From contig DUFD01000002.1 of NCBI GenBank assembly GCA_011171075.1, positions 1 to 64,000 of the forward strand: a stretch of 64,000 bases of DNA. The letters are read 5' to 3'. This DNA is from Dehalococcoidia bacterium. GTDB lineage: Bacteria; Chloroflexota; Dehalococcoidia; Dehalococcoidales; Fen-1064. This document shows, in pieces, positions 8,801-17,435 of this stretch. Within the stretch, counting starts at the first letter, position 1; the number at the start of each line of letters is the position of its first letter. Below the pieces are notes generated by a model, which worked only from the letters and a program-made list of their open reading frames with translations, searched no databases and had not been told where the DNA came from. Both the position numbers and the translations under genes were made by a program.

Positions 8801-11690
8801 TAATGTCGATGACACGGACGCTACGGCGACTGTTATTGTTAACGGCGGGACACCTGCTGCCCTCACTCTGGATGGCAGTGGCGATTTCAGTCAGGCTGTG
8901 ACGCTCAGTGTGGGTAGCAATACGGTGCTGGTGCGGGCGGTTGATGCCAGTGGTAACACGGGGACGTCAGGCACGAGAACGGTTGTTGTCGACCCCAATA
9001 AACCGGATATCACCATTACCTCACCGACGGAAGGGACGCTGACCAATAACGCGACGCTGTCGGTGACCGGTACTATCACTGGTGCCGAAACAGCCAGCCT
9101 CATCTTAAACGGTTCTTCGCAGACCGTCACACCTACCAGCGGCAGCTTCACGGCAGAGGTCATCCTGGCTGAAGGGACCAATATCATCGTGGTCACGGCC
9201 TATGCCACCGACCATGAAGGCGAAGCTGATTATCTGGGTACCTCAGGAGTTAGAAAAGTTAAGCTGGACACGACTGCTCCGGTTGTGGATATCGACTCGC
9301 CCGTGTCCGGTAGCGTGGTGAACAAGGCCGGGGTCGCAGTATCCGGGACGGTGGACGACCCTGCCGTCACTTCGGTAAACGTTACCCTGAATAGTGGCAC
9401 ACCACAGGCAGTGTCGGTGATAGCTGGCAACTTCAGTATTGTGGTCACCCTGGAGGCCGGTGAAAACACCATCGAGGTTGCGGCCACAGATACAGCTGGT
9501 AATTCCTCTTCGGATTCGGTACAGGCAACACTCGACACGACCAAGCCGCGGGTGACGATTACCTCGCCAGCCAATAAGTTGTTGACCAAGCTGACCAGCC
9601 TGGATGTAACGGGTACAGTCAGTGACACCTCAATAACTACAGCCACCCTGCTTCTAAACGGGTCTTCACAAAGCGTAACAGTTACCAATGGTAGCTTCAG
9701 TAAGACAGTGACACTCAGCTCCGGAGCAAACACCATCGAGGTTACCGCCACCGATGCAGCTACCAATACGGGAACGTCCGGTGAGATTACCGTGACTGTT
9801 GATACCACTTCACCGACGCTTGTTGTCGGCCTGAATGACCCGACCGACTCCATAACTATCACCGTAACCTCCGGCGAGGCACTACAGGCAGCGCCGACCA
9901 TTACTGTTGACCCGGTTATCGACCCCACCGGTACGACACAGAAAATCAGTATAAACAAGTGGAGTCGGACCGACGGCAGTTCCGCCAGTCCGATACCGGC
10001 TGGCGCTTACACCATCACCATAAGTGGTACTGATAAAGCGGGCAACACCACCACGAAGACGGTCACTTTTGCCAAGCAGACAATCGATGTTGACGGTGTT
10101 GACCCGACGACCGTATCTACGGCTAGCACCACGCTCGAGGTGGAAACAGACACGGCAGTAAACGACGTCACTATTTCGGTCACCCAGCATCTGGAAAATC
10201 CTTCCGGAAATGCGGGCAATCCAACGGGTGCAACTGTGGCCGCTGCCTTCGTTGAAATCATTGCTTCACCTGAACTGCGGAATAACCTGAATCAGATATA
10301 TATCGAAGTAAGTTACGATCCCGATGAACTGGCATCAGGTACTGACGAGTCAACTCTGAGACTCTATGTCTGGGATGTGTCTGCGGGGGTGTGGAGTGAA
10401 GTAGAGGATAGCGGGGTGAATACGACAGAGAATTACATTTATGGCACCATTACACATCTGAGCAAATACGGTGGTTTCGGTAGAGTCTCTTCACCACCAT
10501 CGGGCGGAGGCTCGGCTCCCTCACAACCAACCGGTACCACCTACGTCACCAGATATATAGATTCAGAAGGCAGATTCATATACACTGTTAAAGCCTACTC
10601 TATTGATGAAGTCTGTATGCTTGAGATACCCTCAGGCACTATTGGTTTGCAGGCCAACGGAGACCCTCTTACCAGCATCACTATCCTGACCACAGAGGAT
10701 ATCCCGGCAGCACCGGCTGGCTCAGCTATTATAGGTCAGGTGTACGACTTCGGGCCTGACGGGGCTACCTTCTCTCCTGCCGTGACTCTTACCGTTGAGT
10801 ATGATCCAAACGAGCTTCCGGCTGGGGTTAGTGAGGAAGACCTTGTCCTTGCCTTCTGGGATGTCGATGCCGGTGAGTGGGTTATACTTGGGGATAGTGC
10901 CGTTGATGCGGATGCCAACACCATCAGCGCCTCGGTGAGTCATTTTACGGCTTTCGCTGTCCTGTCGTCCGATACTCGCCCGGCAGCTTTCACTTGCAGT
11001 GGTCTAACAATCAGTCCTGCCGAGGTTGAAGCTGGCGAGACGGTAACAATCAGCGTAACGGTATCCAATAGCGGCGACCTCGAAGGTACTTATCAGCTGG
11101 TACTAAATATAAACGGCGTAGCGGTAGCGACTGAGGACGTTACCCTGGCTGGAGGGACCAGCCAGCATGTATCCTTTACTACAGCGCAAGACGCTGCGGG
11201 TGAATACACGGTTGGCATCGGTGATTTGACAGGCTCCTTTACGGTCACAACCTCGGCTGTAACTGAACCTGATGAAGAGCCGGCCACGTTTGTAGTCAGC
11301 AATCTATCAGTATCTCCGGCTGAGGTTGCCATTGGCGAAACCGTAACCATAACCGTCCTGGTAAGCAACACAGGCGACCTTGAAGGCACCTATCAGCTGG
11401 TGTTGAAGATTGCCGGTGAAGTAGTTGCCACCAGGTCTGTGACCCTGGCTGGAGGGGCCAGTCAGGAAGTTACCTTCATCACGACAGAAGAGGCCGCTGG
11501 TGGCTATCGGGTGGATATTGATGGTGAATCAACTACATTTGCAGTAACGCCCAGTGTCACTCCATCAGACTCCGGCGAAACACCCGAACCAAGACGCCTC
11601 AACTGGTGGCTGATTGGTGGTGCCATCGCTGGTGTCGCCTTTATTACACTGTTTGCCCTCTTGATAAGGAGGCAGGTCCGTGCTTCATAA
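5865..11690 (+). CDS. Large modular surface protein: signal peptide, two FN3-like modules, five PKD domains, Big-like and Ig-like repeats, two CARDB-like repeats, C-terminal TM anchor
   Basis: RBS GGAGGAGG before ATG; signal MVSSTIVKLWRIATTVSLIAALMLALPSIQAEAA; five PKD motifs (YxWDFDNDGTVDSTEASPTHAYxSxGTYTVxLTVTD); C-term LNWWLIGGAIAGVAFITLFALLIRRQVRAS. Confidence 0.93.
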   Translation: MVSSTIVKLWRIATTVSLIAALMLALPSIQAEAASMAHQVTNVGDKAFTVTWTTSTAETGYVKYSTNPESLTNIASDDRGQTTEDDTHHVSISSLTAETTYYYEIVSGGTTYNNEGSPYELTTGPGLGFAMPEMINGTVYKSDGTTVAEGAILYAQIGTSQILSSLVNDQGVWGLNIAPIRNSTYQSYYSHSDSSESTLSADGSADGTTSQTLTIAQVKAGSLEMTLAVALAADFTADIVVADVDETIQFTDATSGGVSPYTYEWDFDNDGTVDSTEASPTHAYTSAGTYTVSLTVTDNESATDTKTRTDYINVAETLVAGFSADIVVADIDETIQFTDATTGGTSPYTYRWDFENDGTVDSTEASPTHAYSSAGTYTVKLTVFDSLSRSDSETKTDYINAAETLVAAFSADIVVADIGESIQFTDATAGGVTPYTYAWDFDNDGTADSTEASPSYAYSTSGTFTVDLAVTDALSRSDSETKTNYITVPATLVANFTADQTEAGVGTTIQFTNTSTGGVAPFTYAWDFNNDGTTDSTEASPTHIYNTDGSYTVSLTVTDSRSSEDSETKTNYITALPVSITHQLTNIGDKAFTVTWFTSEAKVGYVKYGTSAGSLTNIASDDRGQTTEDDTHHVSITGLAANTTYYYMIVCGGVTYNNEGAPYEVTTGPSLSFTMPEMISGTVYKEDGTTPAEGAIIFASIGDSQVLSTLVDSSGLWGLNIAAIREADFQSYYTHADEDEITIQARGGNDGTASQAVTITEAKAGTLEMTLMTYLTADFSADETAPGVGDTVQFSDLTAGGTSPYTYEWDFDNDGTVDSTEASPSHVYTSSGTYTVSLTVTDNESDTDTETKTDYITVVDVLVSITVFPASPEITLGDQLQFKAIGTYTDGSKSDITTGAGVNWTSSVTAVADIAAGTGLASTAGKAAGTTVITATHTGRSISGNTTLTVLADKVAPVVTLASPTEGLVLSDTALTVSGNVDDTDATATVIVNGGTPAALTLDGSGDFSQAVTLSVGSNTVLVRAVDASGNTGTSGTRTVVVDPNKPDITITSPTEGTLTNNATLSVTGTITGAETASLILNGSSQTVTPTSGSFTAEVILAEGTNIIVVTAYATDHEGEADYLGTSGVRKVKLDTTAPVVDIDSPVSGSVVNKAGVAVSGTVDDPAVTSVNVTLNSGTPQAVSVIAGNFSIVVTLEAGENTIEVAATDTAGNSSSDSVQATLDTTKPRVTITSPANKLLTKLTSLDVTGTVSDTSITTATLLLNGSSQSVTVTNGSFSKTVTLSSGANTIEVTATDAATNTGTSGEITVTVDTTSPTLVVGLNDPTDSITITVTSGEALQAAPTITVDPVIDPTGTTQKISINKWSRTDGSSASPIPAGAYTITISGTDKAGNTTTKTVTFAKQTIDVDGVDPTTVSTASTTLEVETDTAVNDVTISVTQHLENPSGNAGNPTGATVAAAFVEIIASPELRNNLNQIYIEVSYDPDELASGTDESTLRLYVWDVSAGVWSEVEDSGVNTTENYIYGTITHLSKYGGFGRVSSPPSGGGSAPSQPTGTTYVTRYIDSEGRFIYTVKAYSIDEVCMLEIPSGTIGLQANGDPLTSITILTTEDIPAAPAGSAIIGQVYDFGPDGATFSPAVTLTVEYDPNELPAGVSEEDLVLAFWDVDAGEWVILGDSAVDADANTISASVSHFTAFAVLSSDTRPAAFTCSGLTISPAEVEAGETVTISVTVSNSGDLEGTYQLVLNINGVAVATEDVTLAGGTSQHVSFTTAQDAAGEYTVGIGDLTGSFTVTTSAVTEPDEEPATFVVSNLSVSPAEVAIGETVTITVLVSNTGDLEGTYQLVLKIAGEVVATRSVTLAGGASQEVTFITTEEAAGGYRVDIDGESTTFAVTPSVTPSDSGETPEPRRLNWWLIGGAIAGVAFITLFALLIRRQVRAS
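5969..6555 (+). repeat. Surface module copy 3
   Basis: HQVTNVGDKAFTVTWTTS...DDRGQTTEDDTHHVSISSL...FAMPEMINGTVYK...IGTSQILSSLVNDQGVWGLNIAPIR. Confidence 0.9.
6556..7596 (+). repeat. Four tandem PKD domains (~84 aa each)
   Basis: Four consecutive AxFxADxxxADVDETIQFTDATxGGxxPYTYxWDFDNDGTxDSTEASP units. Confidence 0.9.
7599..8187 (+). repeat. Surface module copy 4
   Basis: HQLTNIGDKAFTVTWFTS...DDRGQTTEDDTHHVSITGL...FTMPEMISGTVYK...IGDSQVLSTLVDSSGLWGLNIAAIREADFQSYYTHAD. Confidence 0.9.
8188..8440 (+). repeat. Fifth PKD domain
   Basis: LTADFSADETAPGVGDTVQFSDLTAGGTSPYTYEWDFDNDGTVDSTEASPSHVYTSSGTYTVSLTVTD. Confidence 0.9.
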
Positions 11691-11725
11691 GCCGTGTGAG
11701 TAGCTAAGTAAGTCGGAGGGGGCGT

Positions 11726-11791
11726 GAGTGGCTGCGGCCCGCTGGAGAGAGAAAGAAGAAGAAAATAACCAGCTTGTGGTCGCAGCCACTC
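11726..11791 (+). terminator. Long hairpin between second and third surface genes, possible terminator
   Basis: GAGTGGCTGCG ... CGCAGCCACTC 11-bp stem, ~44-nt loop, then CGTTTTGC. Confidence 0.45.
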
Positions 11792-11843
11792 CGTTTTGCT
11801 ATCAAGAGGAATCCATCAGGGAGGCGGAAAAACGGTTAACTTA

Positions 11844-12698
11844 ATGCACACAAAGCGATATCGTGTAATTATAAGTGCTTTTATACTCCTTCTAGTATTT
11901 ATTTTCCCCATCGGCCAGGTCTCAGCGGCCAGTATAGACCACCAGGTGACCAATGTACGTGACAGGGCTTTCAGCGTGATATGGGTGACCGATAGCGCAG
12001 AAACAGGCTATGTGAACTATGGCATTACCTCAGGAAATCTGAATATAAAGGTCTATGATGACCGTGGGCAAGACACCATTGATGATACTCACCATGTCAC
12101 CATAACCGGCCTTAATCCCGGTACCACTTATTACTACGAGATTGTCTCCAGTGGTAATACCTATAATAACAATCGTAGTCCCTACCAGATGACCACCGGA
12201 CCAGGCCTGGGATTCACCCTGCCAGAGATGATTAGCGGCAAGGTGTATAAGGCTGGCGGTGCGGAAGCCGAAGGTACTATTATCTATATCAGTATGGGGA
12301 CGTCCCAGGTATTATCGAGCCTGGTGAACGACCAGGGAGCCTGGGCAATGGACGTCGCCCCGATAAGGACAGCGGATTATCAAGCATACATCACATACGC
12401 CAACGATGATAGTATTTCGCTGGATGCCAGCGGGGGACGTGATGGTACGGCTTCCACTACGACAACGCTAGCGGCAGCTAAAGGCGGAGAACTGGAGATG
12501 ACACTGGCCGGTGGCACTGAGCGAGATAATACCTCTGGTGATACTGCCGGAAGCGAGTCAATGTCGGACGGAGGCCGGTCAGAAGACTCTATGACACAAT
12601 CCGGCGGCATCTACTGGTGGGTATGGCTGTTTATCGGGTTAGGGATTCTTGGTATTGCCGGATTTATCTTGAAAAAGCTTGTGTTCTATCACGATTGA
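11844..12698 (+). CDS. Small membrane-anchored surface protein with a single FN3-like module
   Basis: ORF 11796-12698; preferred start MHTKRYRVIISAFILLLVFIFPIGQVSA (signal peptide); C-terminal TM YWWVWLFIGLGILGIAGFILKKLVFYHD. Confidence 0.88.
   Translation: MHTKRYRVIISAFILLLVFIFPIGQVSAASIDHQVTNVRDRAFSVIWVTDSAETGYVNYGITSGNLNIKVYDDRGQDTIDDTHHVTITGLNPGTTYYYEIVSSGNTYNNNRSPYQMTTGPGLGFTLPEMISGKVYKAGGAEAEGTIIYISMGTSQVLSSLVNDQGAWAMDVAPIRTADYQAYITYANDDSISLDASGGRDGTASTTTTLAAAKGGELEMTLAGGTERDNTSGDTAGSESMSDGGRSEDSMTQSGGIYWWVWLFIGLGILGIAGFILKKLVFYHD
11928..12512 (+). repeat. Surface module copy 5
   Basis: DHQVTNVRDRAFSVIWVTD...DDRGQDTIDDTHHVTITGL...FTLPEMISGKVYK...MGTSQVLSSLVNDQGAWAMDVAPIRTADYQ. Confidence 0.9.
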
Positions 12699-12722
12699 GA
12701 GAAACAACCGGGTAGCCTGCTA

Positions 12723-13124
12723 TTACTCGTCTTTTCTCTGCTTGCCTTCATTTATAGTCTGCGTTGGGTTTACAGGCCTGGGTTCCCTCAGTAACCTCAG
12801 CACCCAGTATGGTACCTGCCAGAGGAACCAGCAGGTCACCCCTATGCTCAACCATAGTTCTGTCCGGGCTATCACAACATCCGGTTCGCCTACCGTGCCA
12901 CCACTCGATAAAGCCTGGAATACATATATGTATGTACCCGCCAGCCATAGACCTACCAGTACATCTACGAGCAGCAGTGCTTTGACCCCGGAACGCCTTA
13001 AAGCATTCAGTTGAGCACGATGTTTCCTATCTCGCAGTGTTCTGATTAGCCAAGACAGCGGTGTGCGTCTCAACAGGTCGTATGTCTCAGTACGCGTGTG
13101 GTCAATTGACAAAGATGAATCCAT
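12723..13124 (-). CDS. Hypothetical small membrane protein
   Basis: Two hydrophobic segments (VKALLLVDVLVGLWLAGTYIYVF; LWLSIGVTCWFLWQVPYWVLRLL); start at MDSSLSID preceded by GGGGGGAGTGAAGGG. Confidence 0.6.
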   Translation of the reverse strand: MDSSLSIDHTRTETYDLLRRTPLSWLIRTLRDRKHRAQLNALRRSGVKALLLVDVLVGLWLAGTYIYVFQALSSGGTVGEPDVVIARTELWLSIGVTCWFLWQVPYWVLRLLREPRPVNPTQTINEGKQRKDE

Positions 13125-13254
13125 CCCTTCACTCCCCCCGATAAGATGATTACTGCAGGTGGTCGTATATATCATCTTAGACAGTGAAGGTTAGAGAGCA
13201 GTGAAAGGTCTGTTGTAATTCGGTATCAATTGATACACCGTTGGTGGAGTGAAG

Positions 13255-13329
13255 TGGAGCGGGTGACGGGATTCGAACCCGTGACGTTCTGCTTGGGAAG
13301 CAGACACTCTGCCGCTGAGTTACACCCGC
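13255..13329 (-). tRNA. tRNA-Gly (anticodon CCC), CCA encoded
   Basis: Minus strand GCGGGTGTAACTCAGCGGCAGAGTGTCTGCTTCCCAAGCAGAACGTCACGGGTTCGAATCCCGTCACCCGCTCCA folds into a cloverleaf; anticodon loop TTCCCAA. Confidence 0.97.
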
Positions 13330-13473
13330 AGGCCGTACTACACGTAAATTGTACGTCAAAAGAGATGTAAAAACAAGGCGCAGGCTACCTGCCCGGTAAT
13401 TATTTGCTCCAAATGCCTGTATGAGGTAGTATTGGAACATCGCGGGTATATTCTGGGTAATGAAGGTGTATTT

Positions 13474-14130
13474 ATGACTGTTACAGACGAAAAGGGCCTC
13501 GTTATTCCCGAAGTGAGTATATATGACCCCCAACGTGATGAGGACGTTATCCTGAAAAACGTCCATATCGATACTGATTATGTGTGCGATGCTGAGGGCA
13601 GGGTTATCTATTTCAATGCGGACGAAGCCAGGGCATATCTGGGGGAGCAGGGTAAGTCCCTGACATCGCTGCCCCTGCTGGTCGGCATATACATTGCCAT
13701 TGATACTCTTGCTCGCGAGGATGAATTGGCCGCCCGTGTCCTGAAGCAGTTGAACACCGCCTGGGACCGTACCAGCACCACTATCAGTCCTGATGGTCGT
13801 ATTGTTCACTCCGACTCTATTATCGGGGAAGTGGCCTACGATGACCTGCAGATACCGCTGGAAGGTAATGCCATCGACGTGCTGTATGACAAATATTCGG
13901 GATTTTTTCAGGCGTTGCTGGGGGTCAGGGATCTGGACAGGCTAAAGACAGCGGCCGATAAGAACGACCAGATACTTTTTTACTGGTATCCACGGGGAGA
14001 GCGCCAGGCCATGTTCGGTGGTGGTGATTTCTACTACATGCACCAGCATATCCCCGGTCTATTGATGGTCTTTTGCGATGATGAGCCCCACCCGCGTCGA
14101 ATTCTGCGCGGGGTCTGGACTGACAAATAG
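13474..14130 (+). CDS. Hypothetical protein
   Basis: ORF 13432-14130; internal ATG (MTVTDEKGLV) preceded by GAAGGTG. Confidence 0.65.
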   Translation: MTVTDEKGLVIPEVSIYDPQRDEDVILKNVHIDTDYVCDAEGRVIYFNADEARAYLGEQGKSLTSLPLLVGIYIAIDTLAREDELAARVLKQLNTAWDRTSTTISPDGRIVHSDSIIGEVAYDDLQIPLEGNAIDVLYDKYSGFFQALLGVRDLDRLKTAADKNDQILFYWYPRGERQAMFGGGDFYYMHQHIPGLLMVFCDDEPHPRRILRGVWTDK

Positions 14131-14151
14131 TCTGGTGCTAGCGGTCTGTTC

Positions 14152-14679
14152 CTATTTACTGCGGATACTGTAAACGCACCCGCAGTAGTCCTGGCGGTAT
14201 AGCTCCCACTGCTTTGCAATCTCTATCGCCCGCTGGAAACCGGCCTTCTTCTTAAAGTCCCTGGCCAGAAAACATTCGCCGCCAATCTCATGCCCGATAC
14301 GGTTGACGGTATCTGCTGATTTATGCGGGCTTATCGTCAGGGTGGTGGTAAAGGCATCCGCCCCCTGCTCTATCATGCATTCATGTGTCCTCTGTAGCCT
14401 GAGCCGGAAACAGACCTCGCACCGCCGGCCACCCTCGGGCTCACCAGCCAGTTCTTCAGCCACCCGAAACCACTCATCGGGCTCGTAGGGTGGCACCTGC
14501 AAGGGGAAGTCGAACTCAGCAGCGACCCGTCTGGCGACCTCGAGTCGGCGGTCATACTCCTCCGCAGGGTGAATATTGGGATTATAGAAAAGGCCGTGGA
14601 CCTCATGCCCTTCAGACGTTAACCGCTCAACGACCCCGGCTGCACAAACACCACAGCAGATATGAAGCAGGACTTTCAT
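14152..14679 (-). CDS. queH: Epoxyqueuosine reductase QueH (DUF208)
   Basis: MKVLLHICCGVCAAGVVERL...FYNPNIHPAEEYDRR...RRCEVCFRLRL...YRQDYCGCVYS, QueH-type paired Cys motifs. Confidence 0.93.
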   Translation of the reverse strand: MKVLLHICCGVCAAGVVERLTSEGHEVHGLFYNPNIHPAEEYDRRLEVARRVAAEFDFPLQVPPYEPDEWFRVAEELAGEPEGGRRCEVCFRLRLQRTHECMIEQGADAFTTTLTISPHKSADTVNRIGHEIGGECFLARDFKKKAGFQRAIEIAKQWELYRQDYCGCVYSIRSK

Positions 14680-14683
14680 AGTT

Positions 14684-15358
14684 TCAAAGCTTTTCCATTA
14701 CATTAATGATGTCATGGAAGCTGGTATAGGGGTGACATTGAACGTTCTCGCGGCGACAGAGTGGCAGCAGGCCACCTGCATCGGCTGCGGCAAAAATCGT
14801 ATTGCAACGCTGAGCCGGTAAGAAGTCCGACCGACCATCACCGATGTATATCACCCGGTAACCTTCCGCCAGGAAGAAATCTGTATAGGCATTCTTGGGG
14901 CCACTGTCCACAGCAGAACCATCCGGCCCGGTATACTCCACCCGGAGCCCGTCGGGGCAGAAATCGGTTTCCGCAGCGTATACTTCCAGTGTGGGCATAC
15001 CGATATCTCCCAGCACCTGTTCTATGTAGAATCTGAGGCCATTACTGACAATCACAAGTCGAAATTCCCGCTGTCGGCACAGGGCTACAAAATCGCTGAA
15101 GCCGGGCCTGATAACCACCCTACCTTTAATATAATCGAGCATTGTCTGCCGGTCGGCGGTCACCATGGAGAAGACCTCTGTATTAAATCTGCCGACGGAT
15201 ATTTCACTGGCGGCATACTTCTTTTCCCATTGTCTCCAGTCGCCACTGGCAAAGCCGTCCAGCAGCATAAAGCCGACGTCTCCGATGGTCACCGTACCGT
15301 CGAAATCGCACTGCACCAGCGTCTTCGGTCTGCTATGCATATCGTTCATCATCAACAC
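14684..15358 (-). CDS. HAD-superfamily phosphatase, MtnX-like
   Basis: QCDFDGTVTIGDVGFMLLDGFA...VIVSNGLRFYIEQVL...VIYIGDGRSDFLPAQ. Confidence 0.85.
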   Translation of the reverse strand: MLMMNDMHSRPKTLVQCDFDGTVTIGDVGFMLLDGFASGDWRQWEKKYAASEISVGRFNTEVFSMVTADRQTMLDYIKGRVVIRPGFSDFVALCRQREFRLVIVSNGLRFYIEQVLGDIGMPTLEVYAAETDFCPDGLRVEYTGPDGSAVDSGPKNAYTDFFLAEGYRVIYIGDGRSDFLPAQRCNTIFAAADAGGLLPLCRRENVQCHPYTSFHDIINVMEKL

Positions 15359-15423
15359 TGTAGATAGTCGAACACTCCTTTGTCAATAAAGCCATATTAG
15401 CGTGTTCAGAGCGTGGAAGCTCA

Positions 15424-16563
15424 TTAAGATTTCCTGTAGGGTGCTGACAGCCTCTCGTAGTAAGATGAGGTCCCTGTTTTCAGAATCTCCCGTATCAGCC
15501 GCTCTGTGGCCTCACCGACACCCCTCAGCACGCGTAGCTCTCCCATCATGGACGAAAGAGGCTGCTCCAGACGCGAGATTGAATGGGCAGCATAACCGAA
15601 GGGCGTTCTCTCCCCTTCCATTCCCAGAAGATAATCGATATGTTCCAGTAATACCGCGACTAGGTCATTTTCACTCAGTATGTCTGCAAAGAAGGCACGT
15701 GGCATTCGCACCGGTACTCTGTATTTCCTAGCAGCCCGGTAAAAAGTGCGGTTCAATGAATCATAATACCCGGCAGTTGCCTGTCCCCACCTGTTGCCAA
15801 GATATATCGCCTGATATTTTAAAATCAGCTCAGGACGGTGCTCTTTAAGCACGGCCATAAAATGGTCTTTCTGCCGTCCGTCTTTCAGTGTCATCCCTCC
15901 GAATATAATGAAATCCACGCCCGTCTCACTCGCCTTTTTAACAGTGTTCTCTATCGACTCCGTCGTGTCGGTTATAAAAGGAATGACAGGCAGCAGGAAC
16001 ATGCCGCAGGCAATGCCTTCGTTCTTGAAATATCTCAGGGTTTCGAGTCTTTCTGTCGGGGATGGCACTCCTGGTTCAAATATGGCAGCTAGTGTGTCAT
16101 CAGCGGTGGAGAAGCTCATACTCACGATTGCCCGACTCTGCCTGTCTATCTCTTTAATAATGTCAACATCCCTGGTGACCAGCGTCGATTTTGTGAGTAC
16201 GTGCACAGGGAAGTCATACTCCCTTATCAGTTCGAGCACCCTTCGCGTTAGCAGGTATTTCTTCTCGACTGGCTGGTAGCTGTCACCCACGCCACCACCG
16301 AGCATGATGTAGCTCCGTTTTAGCGGCACGCGTTTTCGCCTCGGGTCCAGTTCCCGTCGCAGTACCTCTATGGCGTTTACCTTCACATCAATGTCCTGAC
16401 CGAAATCACCCTTGGTGTTGTAGGTCTCGGAGCGCCCGTCGCAATAGGCACAGGCATGAGAGCATCCCCGGTACAGGTTCATCCCGTAGCACGAGACAAA
16501 CCACGAGTCGACCCTCCGGTGTTTGCGTAGGATAGACTTCGCCTCAATCTCCCTGATATTCAT
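15424..16563 (-). CDS. Radical SAM protein, SPL/photolyase-like family
   Basis: YGMNLYRGCSHACAYCDGRS (CxxxCxxC), VHVLTKSTLVTRDVDI. Confidence 0.9.
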   Translation of the reverse strand: MNIREIEAKSILRKHRRVDSWFVSCYGMNLYRGCSHACAYCDGRSETYNTKGDFGQDIDVKVNAIEVLRRELDPRRKRVPLKRSYIMLGGGVGDSYQPVEKKYLLTRRVLELIREYDFPVHVLTKSTLVTRDVDIIKEIDRQSRAIVSMSFSTADDTLAAIFEPGVPSPTERLETLRYFKNEGIACGMFLLPVIPFITDTTESIENTVKKASETGVDFIIFGGMTLKDGRQKDHFMAVLKEHRPELILKYQAIYLGNRWGQATAGYYDSLNRTFYRAARKYRVPVRMPRAFFADILSENDLVAVLLEHIDYLLGMEGERTPFGYAAHSISRLEQPLSSMMGELRVLRGVGEATERLIREILKTGTSSYYERLSAPYRKS

Positions 16564-16631
16564 CGGTACTGTACTCTATCTGGTACACTAGCTGACGATG
16601 CTTTGCTGGATTGAGTAAACCCTGACTTCCT

Positions 16632-17300
16632 TCACACCTTCTTTATAATGCAAAACACCGAGCTATAGCGTCTTGGATTCTTCTTGAATATCTCGATAAA
16701 CCGCTGGTCTTCAGCAGCCTCCGGGAGTACCCCGGTGCTGCCAGACTGTGCCCGAATATCGTTTATATGCTTTTCCAGAGGGGCATACATTTCCGTCCAC
16801 CATATTTCTGAATCCAGCACAAAATGGTCAAGCAGTTCATAACCGCAGTCGGTAATCTGGGCCAGTTTTTCTTCTAAGTTCCCTTCTTCATCGTGGACTG
16901 CAAGAAAGCCACCAGGTTTCAGAAATCGCCGCCACTCCTTGAGCCCCCTTATGAAGCCAATCGCTGCTATCGAGCCTTCAGCCCATATTACATCAAAGCT
17001 CTCATCGGCAAAATCCATGTCAACCATGGAACGCCGCATAGTTTTTACCCTGTCCGAAAGCCCGGCCTCCTCTATACATTTAGTAAACCTGTCCAGAGCA
17101 GACTGGTCGATATCAAGGCCAAGTATCTGGCCATTGCTCAATCTGGCGAGTTCGAGCGCAGGGACGCCTGAACCGCAACCGATGTCCAGAATGAAAGGCC
17201 TATCCAAGACAGGCAGCGTGTGATACGCTTTTATTGTGTATCTGTTAAACCTGGCCCTCAGCGTGTCTTTGAATCTCTGGTATTCTACTTCTTCGGTCAT
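16632..17300 (-). CDS. Class I SAM-dependent methyltransferase
   Basis: FILDIGCGSGVPALELARL...ILGLDIDQSAL. Confidence 0.88.
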   Translation of the reverse strand: MTEEVEYQRFKDTLRARFNRYTIKAYHTLPVLDRPFILDIGCGSGVPALELARLSNGQILGLDIDQSALDRFTKCIEEAGLSDRVKTMRRSMVDMDFADESFDVIWAEGSIAAIGFIRGLKEWRRFLKPGGFLAVHDEEGNLEEKLAQITDCGYELLDHFVLDSEIWWTEMYAPLEKHINDIRAQSGSTGVLPEAAEDQRFIEIFKKNPRRYSSVFCIIKKV

Positions 17301-17346
17301 CTATTGCCACATAGTTGGTATATTTCGGTAATAGAAGCGCATAAGA

Positions 17347-17377
17347 CATCAGGGAGACAAGTCAGTTCTCCCTGATG
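17347..17377 (-). terminator. Hairpin downstream of hisF
   Basis: CATCAGGGAGA / TCTCCCTGATG perfect 11-bp stem. Confidence 0.5.
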
Positions 17378-17435
17378 GAATATCGAGCATCCTTATTTGT
17401 TGGCACAGGTTTTCAGTATAAATAGGCTGTTTCAG

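Noticed and set aside
9230-9958. 242-aa antisense ORF inside the second surface gene
   Set aside because: Low-complexity V/S/T/P translation typical of the complement of Thr/Val/Gly-rich repeats; the sense ORF has clear domains.
13177-13809. 210-aa minus-strand ORF
   Set aside because: Runs through the tRNA-Gly gene and overlaps the better-supported plus-strand CDS.
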